A DNA stretch of 64,000 bases. Source: Cryobacterium sp. Y29 (GTDB taxonomy: Bacteria > Actinomycetota > Actinomycetes > Actinomycetales > Microbacteriaceae). The stretch spans positions 124,001 to 188,000 of the forward strand of contig NZ_PJJN01000032.1 in NCBI RefSeq assembly GCF_002929825.1, read 5' to 3'. Each line of letters opens with the position of its first letter. The first letter of the stretch is position 1. The position numbers were made by a program, and so were the translations under genes. Shown here one piece after another: positions 1 to 8,152 of the stretch. The notes under the pieces are model-generated. The model was not told the DNA's origin. It saw nothing but the letters and a program-made list of their open reading frames with translations, and ran no database searches.

Positions 1-469
1 TGGTGCGCAGACGGTCGATCGCCTCGGTGGCGATTTCGACAGCGGTGTTGAAACCGAAAGAATAATCGGTAGCCTCGAGGTCGTTGTCGATTGTTTTCGG
101 AACCCCGACAATGTTGAGGCCGGCTTCGGTGAGGCGGTGCGCGGCGGTCAGTGTGCCCTCACCGCCGATGGCGATCACGGCATCGATACCCTGTGCATCG
201 AGAGTGCGCTGGATATTCTCCGGACCGCCATTCTCGCCCTCAAACGGGTTGGTGCGGGAACTGCCGAGGATGGTTCCACCCTGGCGGGACAGGCCGCGCA
301 CACTGTGGCGGTCGAGGGGCATGAACTCGTTCTGCACGAGTCCGCGCCAACCATTGCGAATTCCGACGAACTCAAAATCGTGCGTGCGCACACCCTTGAG
401 CACGGCACCGCGTATAACCGCGTTGAGTCCGGGGCAATCGCCGCCGCTGGTGAGAATACCGATCTTCAT
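1..469 (-). CDS. pfkA: 6-phosphofructokinase, 3' end outside window
   Basis: Phosphorylates fructose-6-phosphate in glycolysis. The first 156 residues are visible and begin MKIGILTSGGDCPGLNAVIR, the family's N-terminal phosphate-binding loop. A GGEGT loop and a PKTIDND motif follow. In E. coli numbering these correspond to Gly104 and Lys124, a mix of the ATP-type residue (Gly104) and the pyrophosphate-type residue (Lys124), so the phosphoryl donor cannot be settled from sequence. The ATG lies 5 bases after the stop of the upstream helicase gene, so the two are probably co-transcribed. The C-terminal half lies beyond base 1. Confidence 0.93.
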   Translation of the reverse strand, partial: MKIGILTSGGDCPGLNAVIRGAVLKGVRTHDFEFVGIRNGWRGLVQNEFMPLDRHSVRGLSRQGGTILGSSRTNPFEGENGGPENIQRTLDAQGIDAVIAIGGEGTLTAAHRLTEAGLNIVGVPKTIDNDLEATDYSFGFNTAVEIATEAIDRLRT

Positions 470-474
470 ACGAT

Positions 475-2661
475 CTACAGCTTTCCGTCGAGGGCTTGGG
501 TGAGCAGGTAGATAAGAGCACTCGCCTGTACCGATTCGGTGGTCGAGTACTCCGCTTGGGAACCATCGAGGGCGCGAGCTGCAAGACCCTCTTTGCTGCC
601 GATCAGGTCGGCAATGCGTGCGTCGATGGTGTGCGCTGCGATGATGCGCCAGGCGGTGACCGGTTCGTCCTGACCGATGCGGTGCACCCGGTCGATAGCC
701 TGAGTCTGCTCGGCGGCGGTCCAGCTCAGTTCGGCCAGCACCACGTTCGACGCGGCCTGCAGGTTGACGCCAACCCCGGCCGCGGTCAGCGAGCACACCG
801 CGATGGCGACATCGGGATCGTTGTTGAAGGAGTCGATCGCAGCCTGGCGGGCCACTGCACTCTGATCCCCGCGCAACGACACCGTTTTCAGGTCGCGCTT
901 GGCGAAGATCTCCTCTGCCGTGTCCATGACGTCGATGTGCTTGGCGAAGAACACCACCTTGCCCACCGAGCGCGCCAGTTGCGCGGCGTAGTCCGCCGCA
1001 AGCCCGGCCTTGGCCTGGCCGATCTTGCGCACCATCGTGAACACGTTTTCCCCGGTGGTCTGGCCTTTGGAATCTTCGAGTTCGGCGTGGGCGATGGCGC
1101 GAACGTAAGCATCCCGCTGGTCTTCGTCGGGAACGGCCGGGCCGCCGGAGCCGGCATGCCTGGCGGCCACGAGCGCGTGGTACCGGGTGACCAGTCGGGC
1201 CCCCAGTTCGCGTTCGGCCTGGCGGATCGATCGGCCGAGGTCGTCATCAAGTTCCACCGGCAGGTCGGCGATGCGCTTGGCCGGCAGATCGGCAGCTACG
1301 TCGACCTTACGGCGACGCACGATGCCCATGTCGATGACGGCAGCACGGGCTTCCTTGTAGAAGCCCATGTCGGCCGGGGTCAGGCCGGTCTCTTCCAGGC
1401 GTTTCAGCAGCGCAGGGGCCGGTTTGTCGCCATCGATCCAACCGAGGAACTGCCAGATGGCACGAAAATCATCGACGTCGTTGATGAGTGGGGTTCCGGT
1501 GAGTGCCATCAGCAGCGGGTTACCGCCCGGGGTTCTGCGACGAATCTGGTCCGCGAGCGAGAGCACGTGCTTGGACCGCTGGGACGACAGATTCTTGATG
1601 AAGTGCGCCTCGTCGACAACCATTCCCTTGAACCCGAGCGTGCCGAGCCAGGCCAGGTGCCGGTCGAGAACGTCGTAGTTCACCACCACCACATCGGCGA
1701 AAGCGTCGAGGCTGTCGCCGTCGCCGTGAATGACCGTTGCCCGCCGGTGCGGCGTCCACAGTTCCACTTCACGCGCCCAGTTCATCTTCACCACGTTGGG
1801 CACGATGGCCAATAACGGGTAGGCGTTGGCAACGGATGCCGCCAGCAGGCTCTGCGCGGTCTTGCCGAGGCCCGGCTCGTCGGCGAGCAGGTAACTACGG
1901 TGCCCGAGCCGGGCGCTCTCGATGAAGCGGGCTTGGTGCCGCATGAGTTCCATGCCGCCCGGCGAGAGCCGGTCACGGCCAGGTGCCTCCGGCATGTCCA
2001 TGCTGGCCGCCTGGCCGCCTGAACCGTACTCAAATGATTTGAACAGCGGGCCGAGCAGTTCCCAGTTGGCGAGCCGACGCGGGTGCACGATCGGTTGAGC
2101 GGCGGCGCTGAAGTCGGGGGCGAGGAACGGGTTGGCGAGCTGCCTGGCTTTCACCGACTGGGGGATGACCTGGTTCTGCAGCACGACCGGCGCCGCCTCG
2201 GGCTCGCGGGTGATGATGAGCTCGTCGGGGCTGAGCTCGGCACCGGATTCGAGCAGCCAATCACGCCGAAACCGCTGGGCGACGGTGGAGACGCCGGCAT
2301 CGGGCTCGAGCAGCGTGATCAGGCTTGTGTCCCTGGCGGCAGTCTTGGCCAGAATTTGCGCGATCCCGTCGAGGCGTTTGAGCAACTCTGCTCGGTTCGC
2401 GTCGGAGAGTTCCTTGTCGCCTTTGACCCTGGACCGTTCTTCACGCATCAACAGGGCGATGACCTGGTATTTCGTGCGATTGGTCGGCCCGAGCTTGGTA
2501 CCGGACTGCGCCTTGGCCTCGACCTCGCGCACCTTACGAGCAAGAATCGGAATGATCGGGGCGTCGTCGTCGCGGGAGCGTGGATGAGCCCGATTACGGG
2601 TGACTCCGTTACGACCGAGATTGTTCCGGCTGCCCGAGGCATCGGTGCGGGTATAAGCCAT
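475..2661 (-). CDS. SNF2-family DEAD/DEAH helicase
   Basis: A 728-residue SWI/SNF-type ATP-dependent DNA translocase. Visible motifs in order: Walker A DEPGLGKT (residues 261-268), motif II DEAH (350-353), motif III LTGTP (388-392), and in the C-terminal helicase lobe AAGVGVNLQ (628-636) and DRVHRIGQ (658-665). The first 60 residues are basic and low in complexity, then comes a 200-residue stretch without a recognised domain. It has the minimal SNF2 core and resembles bacterial stand-alone SNF2 proteins rather than RapA. The ATG follows a GGAGA ribosome site. It sits directly upstream of the phosphofructokinase gene, 5 bases apart, with no obvious functional link. The role may be repair or chromosome remodelling; the substrate is unknown. 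Confidence 0.9.
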   Translation of the reverse strand: MAYTRTDASGSRNNLGRNGVTRNRAHPRSRDDDAPIIPILARKVREVEAKAQSGTKLGPTNRTKYQVIALLMREERSRVKGDKELSDANRAELLKRLDGIAQILAKTAARDTSLITLLEPDAGVSTVAQRFRRDWLLESGAELSPDELIITREPEAAPVVLQNQVIPQSVKARQLANPFLAPDFSAAAQPIVHPRRLANWELLGPLFKSFEYGSGGQAASMDMPEAPGRDRLSPGGMELMRHQARFIESARLGHRSYLLADEPGLGKTAQSLLAASVANAYPLLAIVPNVVKMNWAREVELWTPHRRATVIHGDGDSLDAFADVVVVNYDVLDRHLAWLGTLGFKGMVVDEAHFIKNLSSQRSKHVLSLADQIRRRTPGGNPLLMALTGTPLINDVDDFRAIWQFLGWIDGDKPAPALLKRLEETGLTPADMGFYKEARAAVIDMGIVRRRKVDVAADLPAKRIADLPVELDDDLGRSIRQAERELGARLVTRYHALVAARHAGSGGPAVPDEDQRDAYVRAIAHAELEDSKGQTTGENVFTMVRKIGQAKAGLAADYAAQLARSVGKVVFFAKHIDVMDTAEEIFAKRDLKTVSLRGDQSAVARQAAIDSFNNDPDVAIAVCSLTAAGVGVNLQAASNVVLAELSWTAAEQTQAIDRVHRIGQDEPVTAWRIIAAHTIDARIADLIGSKEGLAARALDGSQAEYSTTESVQASALIYLLTQALDGKL

Positions 2662-2979
2662 TGTTCTCCACTTCGAAGCAGCACGGTACGGGTACCGGCT
2701 GTATCTGTCCGAACGTGCCGGTCACGGTCATTCTGGTATTACCGGAACGCTGCATTTGCGCAAATCGTCTAATCGTGTGCGGAAACATTCGATTCACGAA
2801 ACGTGGCACGGGTCGCGATCTGACGCCAGACCCAAGGCCAGGCGCATGCTATCGCAGCGCCGGTGCCGTCAAATCAACGATGTCACAACATTGAGTGTAC
2901 GGAAACTTCCACCGGCTACCAGTGCACAGCAGAGACCTGACCGGGTTCTCTCAACGCGATAGTAGTCTACGCCCGACGT
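2662..2979. other. 318-bp non-coding gap upstream of the helicase gene
   Basis: No frame here has coding character. It should hold the promoter of the helicase gene (minus strand). A perfect 12-bp palindrome ATTTGCGCAAAT lies at 2754-2765, about 95 bases upstream of the helicase start, and could be an operator. I see no convincing promoter hexamer pair and no terminator hairpin. Confidence 0.5.
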
Positions 2980-3315
2980 TCAGACCTTGCGAACCGGAAC
3001 TTTGGTGCGCAGACCGACCGCGATGAAAGTGATCGCCCCGATGAATTGCGCCGAAACCCACCCCTGACCGCTGAGGTCGAAAAGTACGACCGGGTTCCAG
3101 AGGACGGCCATCGGAACGAGACCGACCAGCCAGTACCAGGAACGCGCTTGAATTACGAAGACACAGAGAATAAGGGCGAGGATACTGACCGCGTAACGAA
3201 TGATGATGAAACTCTCACTGTCCAAAAGCGCGAGTCCCGCGAGTAGAACGATGGCTCCCAAAAGGCCCGGCGCGAGAGCCGAACGGGTGAATGTCGGTGC
3301 GGCTGGAGTGCCCAT
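2980..3315 (-). CDS. Small membrane protein, DUF6804-like
   Basis: 111 residues with about four membrane segments (roughly residues 15-31, 36-54, 58-75 and 85-102). The pattern of an IIRYAVS segment, a central WYWLVGLVPMAVLWNP turn and a closing VSAQFIGAITFIAVGL helix resembles DUF6804, a short family of unknown function found in Microbacteriaceae. The family name is from memory of the pattern, not a search. The ATG has no clear ribosome site. The neighbours on both sides are separated by 195 bases or more, so it is probably a single-gene unit. Confidence 0.65.
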   Translation of the reverse strand: MGTPAAPTFTRSALAPGLLGAIVLLAGLALLDSESFIIIRYAVSILALILCVFVIQARSWYWLVGLVPMAVLWNPVVLFDLSGQGWVSAQFIGAITFIAVGLRTKVPVRKV

Positions 3316-3510
3316 CAGACGCCGGCGCAGCCGCGAGACAAACCGTGGACGGAACTCGGAGAGGTCGTTACGCGCGATGCGGTCGTGGCCGTGGCCGTGG
3401 AGGATGCACTAGCACCGAGAGTGAGGATACGTGCGGGGTGGGCGGAGCAAAGCATGACTCTATTCTACCGAGCGCAGAGGCCGCTCCCCAGCCCCTGGCA
3501 CACTTCGCCC

Positions 3511-4071
3511 TCAGGCGTGCTGGATGGGAATCGACGTCGTTGACGGTGGACGTTCGAACAACATCTCCAAGCTCGGCTTCAACTCGGCCAGCCAGGCCGC
3601 GTAACCGGCTGGGTTCAGGTGCAGGCGGTCGATGCCCAGAGCTGGATCGAGTTCGCCGTCAGGCAGCGCGAGGGCTGGCCAGAGGTCGAGGTATTGCACG
3701 TGCTGGGTCGGAGCGTACTGCCAGATATGCCGATTGATGGAGCGGATTGTCGCGGCAAATTCTTGTTCACGGGGTAAAACCGACTGCACCATGATGCGGG
3801 TTTCCGGCAGCGCGCGCCGCAGCGTGTGCAGGATGGTTTCCAGGTTACGTACTACGTATTCGTCGGACCTGCGCCAGCCGAGATCATTGGTCCCGACCCC
3901 GATCACGATGGCGTCAGGCCGCAATTCAATAACCTGGGCAAGTTGCACGATCACCTCGTCGGTGGAGTTGCCGCTCACTGCCAGATTGTGCACGTCGTGC
4001 CCGGGAAACCATTCATCCCATTGACCGCCCGCTACGAGGCCGTCACCCAGAAAGGCGAGAGAAACAGACAT
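3511..4071 (-). CDS. SGNH/GDSL-type hydrolase fold protein, serine replaced by glycine
   Basis: 186 residues with the block layout of the SGNH hydrolase family (esterases, acyl hydrolases). Block I reads FLGDGLVAGG, so the nucleophile expected at residue 11 (GDSL) is glycine, codon GGC. The other blocks are intact: SGN (33-35, the oxyanion Gly/Asn), GTND (60-63, oxyanion Asn) and DRLH (148-151, catalytic Asp and His). No signal peptide, so it is predicted cytoplasmic. A strong AGGAGG ribosome site precedes the ATG. It may be a catalytically dead relative, or the nucleophile may be supplied by another residue. It follows the SDR/DUF2867 gene by 85 bases on the same strand. Confidence 0.85.
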   Translation of the reverse strand: MSVSLAFLGDGLVAGGQWDEWFPGHDVHNLAVSGNSTDEVIVQLAQVIELRPDAIVIGVGTNDLGWRRSDEYVVRNLETILHTLRRALPETRIMVQSVLPREQEFAATIRSINRHIWQYAPTQHVQYLDLWPALALPDGELDPALGIDRLHLNPAGYAAWLAELKPSLEMLFERPPSTTSIPIQHA

Positions 4072-4156
4072 AGAGACCTCCTACTCGTAACCATCATGCC
4101 CCGAACCGGGTCGAGTGGCCAGAATTCTCAGAGTATACGCACGTTCTACCCCCGAA

Positions 4157-5677
4157 TCAGTAATTGTCAGAGCGCGACACCGCCCCGAGCGAATGTTTCG
4201 CCTCGACTACGCGTTCCGCCGCGGCCGTCGCCGTGATGCGGGTGGCCATTCCCTCAAAGATGATCCCGTGAAACGGCAGGATCGCCGCCCAATACAGCCG
4301 GCCGCCGAGGCCGCGGGGAAAGAACACCGCACGCTGCCGGTAGAGAGAGCCACCGGCATCCGTCGGGGTGACGCTCATTTCAAGCCAGGCCCGCCCGGGA
4401 ACCCGCATCTCGGCGCGCAACCGCAGGAAGCTACCGTGGTCGATCTGCTCGACTCGCCAGAAATCGAGTACTTCACCCGTGTGCAGGTGGTCGGGGTTGC
4501 GGCGGCCGCGGCGCAGTCCTACACCGCCCACCGCCTTGTCCATCAGGCCGCGCACCGCCCAGGCGAGCGGAAAGGAGTACCAGCCGTTTTCGCCGCCAAT
4601 GCTTTCAATCACCCGCCAGAGCGCGGCCGGAGCCGCCGGTGTGGACTTCTCACGCAGGTCGGTGTAGAAAGCGTGGCCGGACCAGTCCGGGTCGCTTGGC
4701 AGGGGGTTGCTCGACGCGCCCTCGATCGAGGAGTTTCGCCAGCTGGTCTCGACGTCACCGTTACGCATACGGCCAAGCGCGAGGCGAACCGCCCGTCGAT
4801 AGCCGGTGAGCCCGCCCTCCGGCTTGGGGATGTACTCGTCGATGTCGCTCTCGTGCACGACGCAGTCGTATTGCAGCGAGGCGATAATGGGAATGGCGAG
4901 ATTGCGCGGAATCGGAGTGACCAGGTTCACCCACTGCGAGGCCAGCCACGGGGTCAGCACGGGCAGCGCGGCGATCGCCCGCTGTTTGAGTCCGGCCTCG
5001 AGGGCGTAGCCGTTCATCATCTGGCCGTAGCGCAACACGTCGGGGCCGCCGATGTCGAAGGTGCGGTTCACGTCGGGTGCCAGGTCTGCCGCGGCCTGCA
5101 GGTAGTAGAGCACGTCGCGCACGGCGATCGGCTGGATCTTGTTGCGTACCCACTTGGGCGCGGGCATGTACGGTAGCACGTCGGTGAGGTGGCGGATCAT
5201 CTCGAACGAGGTCGAGCCGGAACCGATGACGACGCCGGCCTGGAACGCGATGGTCGGTACCCCGCTCTCGAGCAGGATACGACCGACCTCCCTGCGGGAG
5301 TGCAGGTGGGCCGAGAGCGTGTCGGTGTCGGGGTGCAGACCACCGAGGTAGACGATGCGCTGAACGTTGGCTTCGGCAGCAGCACGGGCGACGTTCTCGG
5401 CGGCCAGGTGCTCGGTTTTCTCAAAGTCATCGGCCGCACCCATCGAGTGCACGAGGTAGTAGAGCACGTCGATGTCGGGGCAGGCGCGCTGCACCGAGTC
5501 CAGGTCGCCGAGGTCACCCCGCACGACCTCCACCTGGTCGACCCAGGGCACATCGCGCAGTTTGGACGGGGTGCGCACGAGCACTCGCACCGTGAAGCCG
5601 GCTTCCAGGAGTTTTGGTACGAGGCGTCCCCCGATGTAGCCCGTGGCACCGGTGACAAGTGCTCTGCGTAGAGTCAT
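4157..5677 (-). CDS. SDR-family NAD(P)-binding protein fused to DUF2867
   Basis: 506 residues in two parts. Residues 1 to about 320 form an atypical short-chain dehydrogenase/NmrA-like Rossmann domain with the cofactor loop VTGATGYIGGRLV at 8-20 and a conserved YYLVHSMG segment. The remainder matches DUF2867 (aromatic-rich strand pattern, HTGEVLDFWRVE, RAEMRVPGRAWLEM). Such fusions are widespread in actinobacteria and annotated as NAD-dependent epimerase/dehydratase or SDR oxidoreductase. The substrate is unknown. A TAAACT hexamer ends 6 bases before the ATG, suggesting a leaderless mRNA. Confidence 0.88.
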   Translation of the reverse strand: MTLRRALVTGATGYIGGRLVPKLLEAGFTVRVLVRTPSKLRDVPWVDQVEVVRGDLGDLDSVQRACPDIDVLYYLVHSMGAADDFEKTEHLAAENVARAAAEANVQRIVYLGGLHPDTDTLSAHLHSRREVGRILLESGVPTIAFQAGVVIGSGSTSFEMIRHLTDVLPYMPAPKWVRNKIQPIAVRDVLYYLQAAADLAPDVNRTFDIGGPDVLRYGQMMNGYALEAGLKQRAIAALPVLTPWLASQWVNLVTPIPRNLAIPIIASLQYDCVVHESDIDEYIPKPEGGLTGYRRAVRLALGRMRNGDVETSWRNSSIEGASSNPLPSDPDWSGHAFYTDLREKSTPAAPAALWRVIESIGGENGWYSFPLAWAVRGLMDKAVGGVGLRRGRRNPDHLHTGEVLDFWRVEQIDHGSFLRLRAEMRVPGRAWLEMSVTPTDAGGSLYRQRAVFFPRGLGGRLYWAAILPFHGIIFEGMATRITATAAAERVVEAKHSLGAVSRSDNY

Positions 5678-5683
5678 GCGGGG

Positions 5684-5689
5684 AGTTTA
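5684..5689 (-). promoter_or_regulatory. Predicted leaderless -10 box of the SDR/DUF2867 gene
   Basis: TAAACT on the minus strand, 6 bases before the ATG at 5677, so transcription would start at or next to the start codon. There is no purine-rich ribosome site in between. Confidence 0.6.
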
Positions 5690-5735
5690 TCCCGTTCTCT
5701 TGGCCCTCGGCTGAGTGTCCTCCCACGCTTTCGCT

Positions 5736-6599
5736 TTAGAGAATAGCTTTGGTGTGCCAGACCGTTTTCAGTTCGGTGAAGGCGAGGATACGATTCAGCG
5801 CCGGCGTGGCGGCATCCGCTCCTGCCTCGGGCGGGAGCACCCGCTTGAGCGTGTCGGCGGCGCTGATCTGCAGCTCCACCCAGTCCAAGTTGCCAGCACC
5901 GACGAGGTCGAGGGCGTTGACGTCGGCATGGGTGGCCAGCCACGGCGCGATCTCGGCCGGCGAACCGGTCACGATGTTGACGACACCGCCGGGCACGTCG
6001 CTCGTAGCGAGCACTTCGCCCAGGCTGATCGCCGACAGCGGAGCGTGCTCGTTGGCGACGACGACGACGGTGTTGCCGGCGACGAGGGCTGGCGCGATCG
6101 CGCTGACCAGGCCGAGCAGCGATTCGGTGCCCTGTGGCGCGATGATCGCGACGACACCCGTCGGCTCGGGTACGGAAAGGTTGAAGAACGGGCCGGAAAC
6201 CGGGTTGGCGTTGCCGGCGACCTGCACGTATTTGTCGGCCCAGCCGGCGTACCAGACCCAGCGATCGATAGCCTCGTCGACCTGAGCGCTCGCGACGGCG
6301 GCGTTGACGCCCTCGCTGCTCTCGATCTCGTCGATGAATTGGTTCCGGCGGCCCTCAAGCAGTTCGGCGATGCGATACAGCACCTGGCCGCGGTTGTAGG
6401 CCGTGGCGCCGGCCCACCCACCGAGCGCACTCCGGGCGGCGACGACCGCGTCACGGGCATCCTTGCGGCTGCCCTTGGCTGCATTGGCGAGAAAGTCGCC
6501 TGTGTGCGAGAGCACCTCGTAGACGCGGCCGGATTCGCTGCGCGGAAACTTGCCGCCGATGTAGAGCTTGTACGTTTTAGGAATGGCGAGGCGGTTCAC
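5736..6599 (-). CDS. Truncated aldehyde dehydrogenase-like protein (N-terminal half only)
   Basis: 287 residues from a GTG that overlaps the stop of the full-length dehydrogenase (GTGA, 6596-6599). It carries the N-terminal oligomerisation and cofactor-binding portion of the ALDH fold: YIGGKF, PTGVVAIIAPQG (position of the usual PWN segment), ALVAGNTVVV and GVVNIVTG. It ends before the catalytic cysteine, and the usual glutamate motif is replaced by LDLVGAGNLDW. The PWNFP motif is altered to APQGT. It is therefore unlikely to be catalytic alone. The gene is intact and has normal base composition, so this looks like a stable partner subunit rather than decay. Terminal gene of the SorC-deoC-ALDH operon. 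Confidence 0.85.
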   Translation of the reverse strand: MNRLAIPKTYKLYIGGKFPRSESGRVYEVLSHTGDFLANAAKGSRKDARDAVVAARSALGGWAGATAYNRGQVLYRIAELLEGRRNQFIDEIESSEGVNAAVASAQVDEAIDRWVWYAGWADKYVQVAGNANPVSGPFFNLSVPEPTGVVAIIAPQGTESLLGLVSAIAPALVAGNTVVVVANEHAPLSAISLGEVLATSDVPGGVVNIVTGSPAEIAPWLATHADVNALDLVGAGNLDWVELQISAADTLKRVLPPEAGADAATPALNRILAFTELKTVWHTKAIL

Positions 6600-8143
6600 T
6601 TGGCGGCCTTCTCTGCGGATACGGACTTCTTGCCGGCGGATGCGGACTTCTTGGTAACGGACGGTGTTCGGTGGTCGGCGGCGATGATCGACCGCGAGCC
6701 GCTGCGCACGGCGGGTTTCAGGTAGGCGGCGAGGCCGTGGCGGCCACCTTCGCGGCCATAGCCGCTTTCCTTGTAGCCGCCGAAGGGGCTCGACGGGTCG
6801 AACTGGTTGAAGGTGTTCGCCCACACCACGCCGGCACGCAGCTTGTCGGCGACGGCGAGGATGCGGCTGCCCTTGTCACTCCAGATTCCGGCGGAAAGAC
6901 CGTAGGGGGTGTTATTGGCCTTTGCGACGGCCTCGGCCGGGGTACGGAAGGTGAGCACGGAGAGCACCGGTCCGAAGATCTCGTCACGGGCGATGCGGTG
7001 GCTGGTAGACACGTTGGTGAAGATGGTTGGCGCGAACCAGAAACCGTTCGCCGGAATTTCGCAGTCGGCGCTCCAACGTTCGGCGCCCTCCTGCTCGCCC
7101 AGATCGGACAGTTCCCGAATGCGCGCGAGCTGTTCGGCGCTGTTGATGGCGCCGATATCGGTGTTCTTATCGAGCGGGTCACCCAACCGCAGCGTCTGCA
7201 TGCGGCGCTTGAGCCGGTCGATGACGTCGTCGTGGATGCTTTCCTGCACGAGCAGGCGACTGCCGGCGCAGCAGACATGGCCCTGGTTGAAGAAGATGCC
7301 GCGCACGATTCCCTCAACGGCCTGGTCGATCGGGGCGTCATCGAAAACAATGTTGGCGCCTTTGCCGCCAAGTTCGAGGCTGAGCTTTTTGTCGGTTCCA
7401 GCGATCGAACGGGCAATGGCCCGACCGACCGAGGTCGAACCGGTGAACGCGACCTTGTTGACGCCGGGGTGGTTGACGAGAGTCGCTCCCGTGCTTCCGT
7501 CGCCGGTGATGATGTTCACGACACCGGCCGGCAGGTCGGCCTGCTGCAGGATCTCGGCGAACAGGAGCGCGGTGAGGGAGGTCGTTTCGGCGGGCTTGAG
7601 CACGACGGTGTTGCCAGCGGCAAGCGCCGGGGCGATCTTCCAGGCCAGCATCATGAGCGGGAAATTCCACGGGATGACCTGAGCGGCGACGCCGAGGGAC
7701 GCCGGGTTCGGTCCCACTCCGGCGTGGTCGAGCTTGTCCGCCCAGCCGGCGTAGTAGAAGAACCAGGCAGCGACGAGGGGGATGTCGACGTCGCGGGTTT
7801 CCTTGATCGGCTTGCCGTTGTCGAGTGTTTCCGCGACGGCCAGTTCGCGGGCGCGTTCCTGCACCAGTCGGGCGATGCGAAACAGGTACTTGCCCCGGTC
7901 GCTGCCGGACAGGCGGGACCAGACACCGTCGTAGGCGTGACGGGCGGCCGAAACGGCAGCGTCGACATCCGTTTCGTTGGCGGTGGCGATCATCGCGATC
8001 TGCTGTTCGGTGGCCGGGTTGATTGTGTGAAACGGGGTTCCGCGACCGGCGGTGAACGCGCCGTTGATGAACAGGCCGTAGTCGCTTTTGAGGTTCAGCA
8101 GGGCCTGGGATTCGGGGGCGGGGGCGTAGTCGAGAAATTTCAT
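6596..8143 (-). CDS. NAD(P)-dependent aldehyde dehydrogenase (deoC operon)
   Basis: 515 residues with a complete ALDH active site: PWN at 158-160, glutamate in SLELGG (Glu257), FTGS at 233-236 and the nucleophile in HVCCAG (Cys291 or Cys292). The C-terminal 35 residues are a low-complexity Lys/Ser/Ala tail (VTKKSASAGKK and similar). It starts 9 bases after deoC, so the natural role is oxidation of the acetaldehyde released by deoxyribose-phosphate aldolase. That role is inferred from position; the enzyme itself could accept other aldehydes. Its stop overlaps the start of the truncated paralogue by 4 bases, suggesting coupled synthesis and possibly a hetero-oligomer. Confidence 0.93.
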   Translation of the reverse strand: MKFLDYAPAPESQALLNLKSDYGLFINGAFTAGRGTPFHTINPATEQQIAMIATANETDVDAAVSAARHAYDGVWSRLSGSDRGKYLFRIARLVQERARELAVAETLDNGKPIKETRDVDIPLVAAWFFYYAGWADKLDHAGVGPNPASLGVAAQVIPWNFPLMMLAWKIAPALAAGNTVVLKPAETTSLTALLFAEILQQADLPAGVVNIITGDGSTGATLVNHPGVNKVAFTGSTSVGRAIARSIAGTDKKLSLELGGKGANIVFDDAPIDQAVEGIVRGIFFNQGHVCCAGSRLLVQESIHDDVIDRLKRRMQTLRLGDPLDKNTDIGAINSAEQLARIRELSDLGEQEGAERWSADCEIPANGFWFAPTIFTNVSTSHRIARDEIFGPVLSVLTFRTPAEAVAKANNTPYGLSAGIWSDKGSRILAVADKLRAGVVWANTFNQFDPSSPFGGYKESGYGREGGRHGLAAYLKPAVRSGSRSIIAADHRTPSVTKKSASAGKKSVSAEKAAK

Positions 8144-8152
8144 GGTCGTTCC

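Noticed and set aside
5736-6599. Truncated ALDH as a pseudogene
   Set aside because: The frame is intact, coupled by overlap to the upstream gene, and has normal composition. A frameshifted remainder of the catalytic half is not found downstream.
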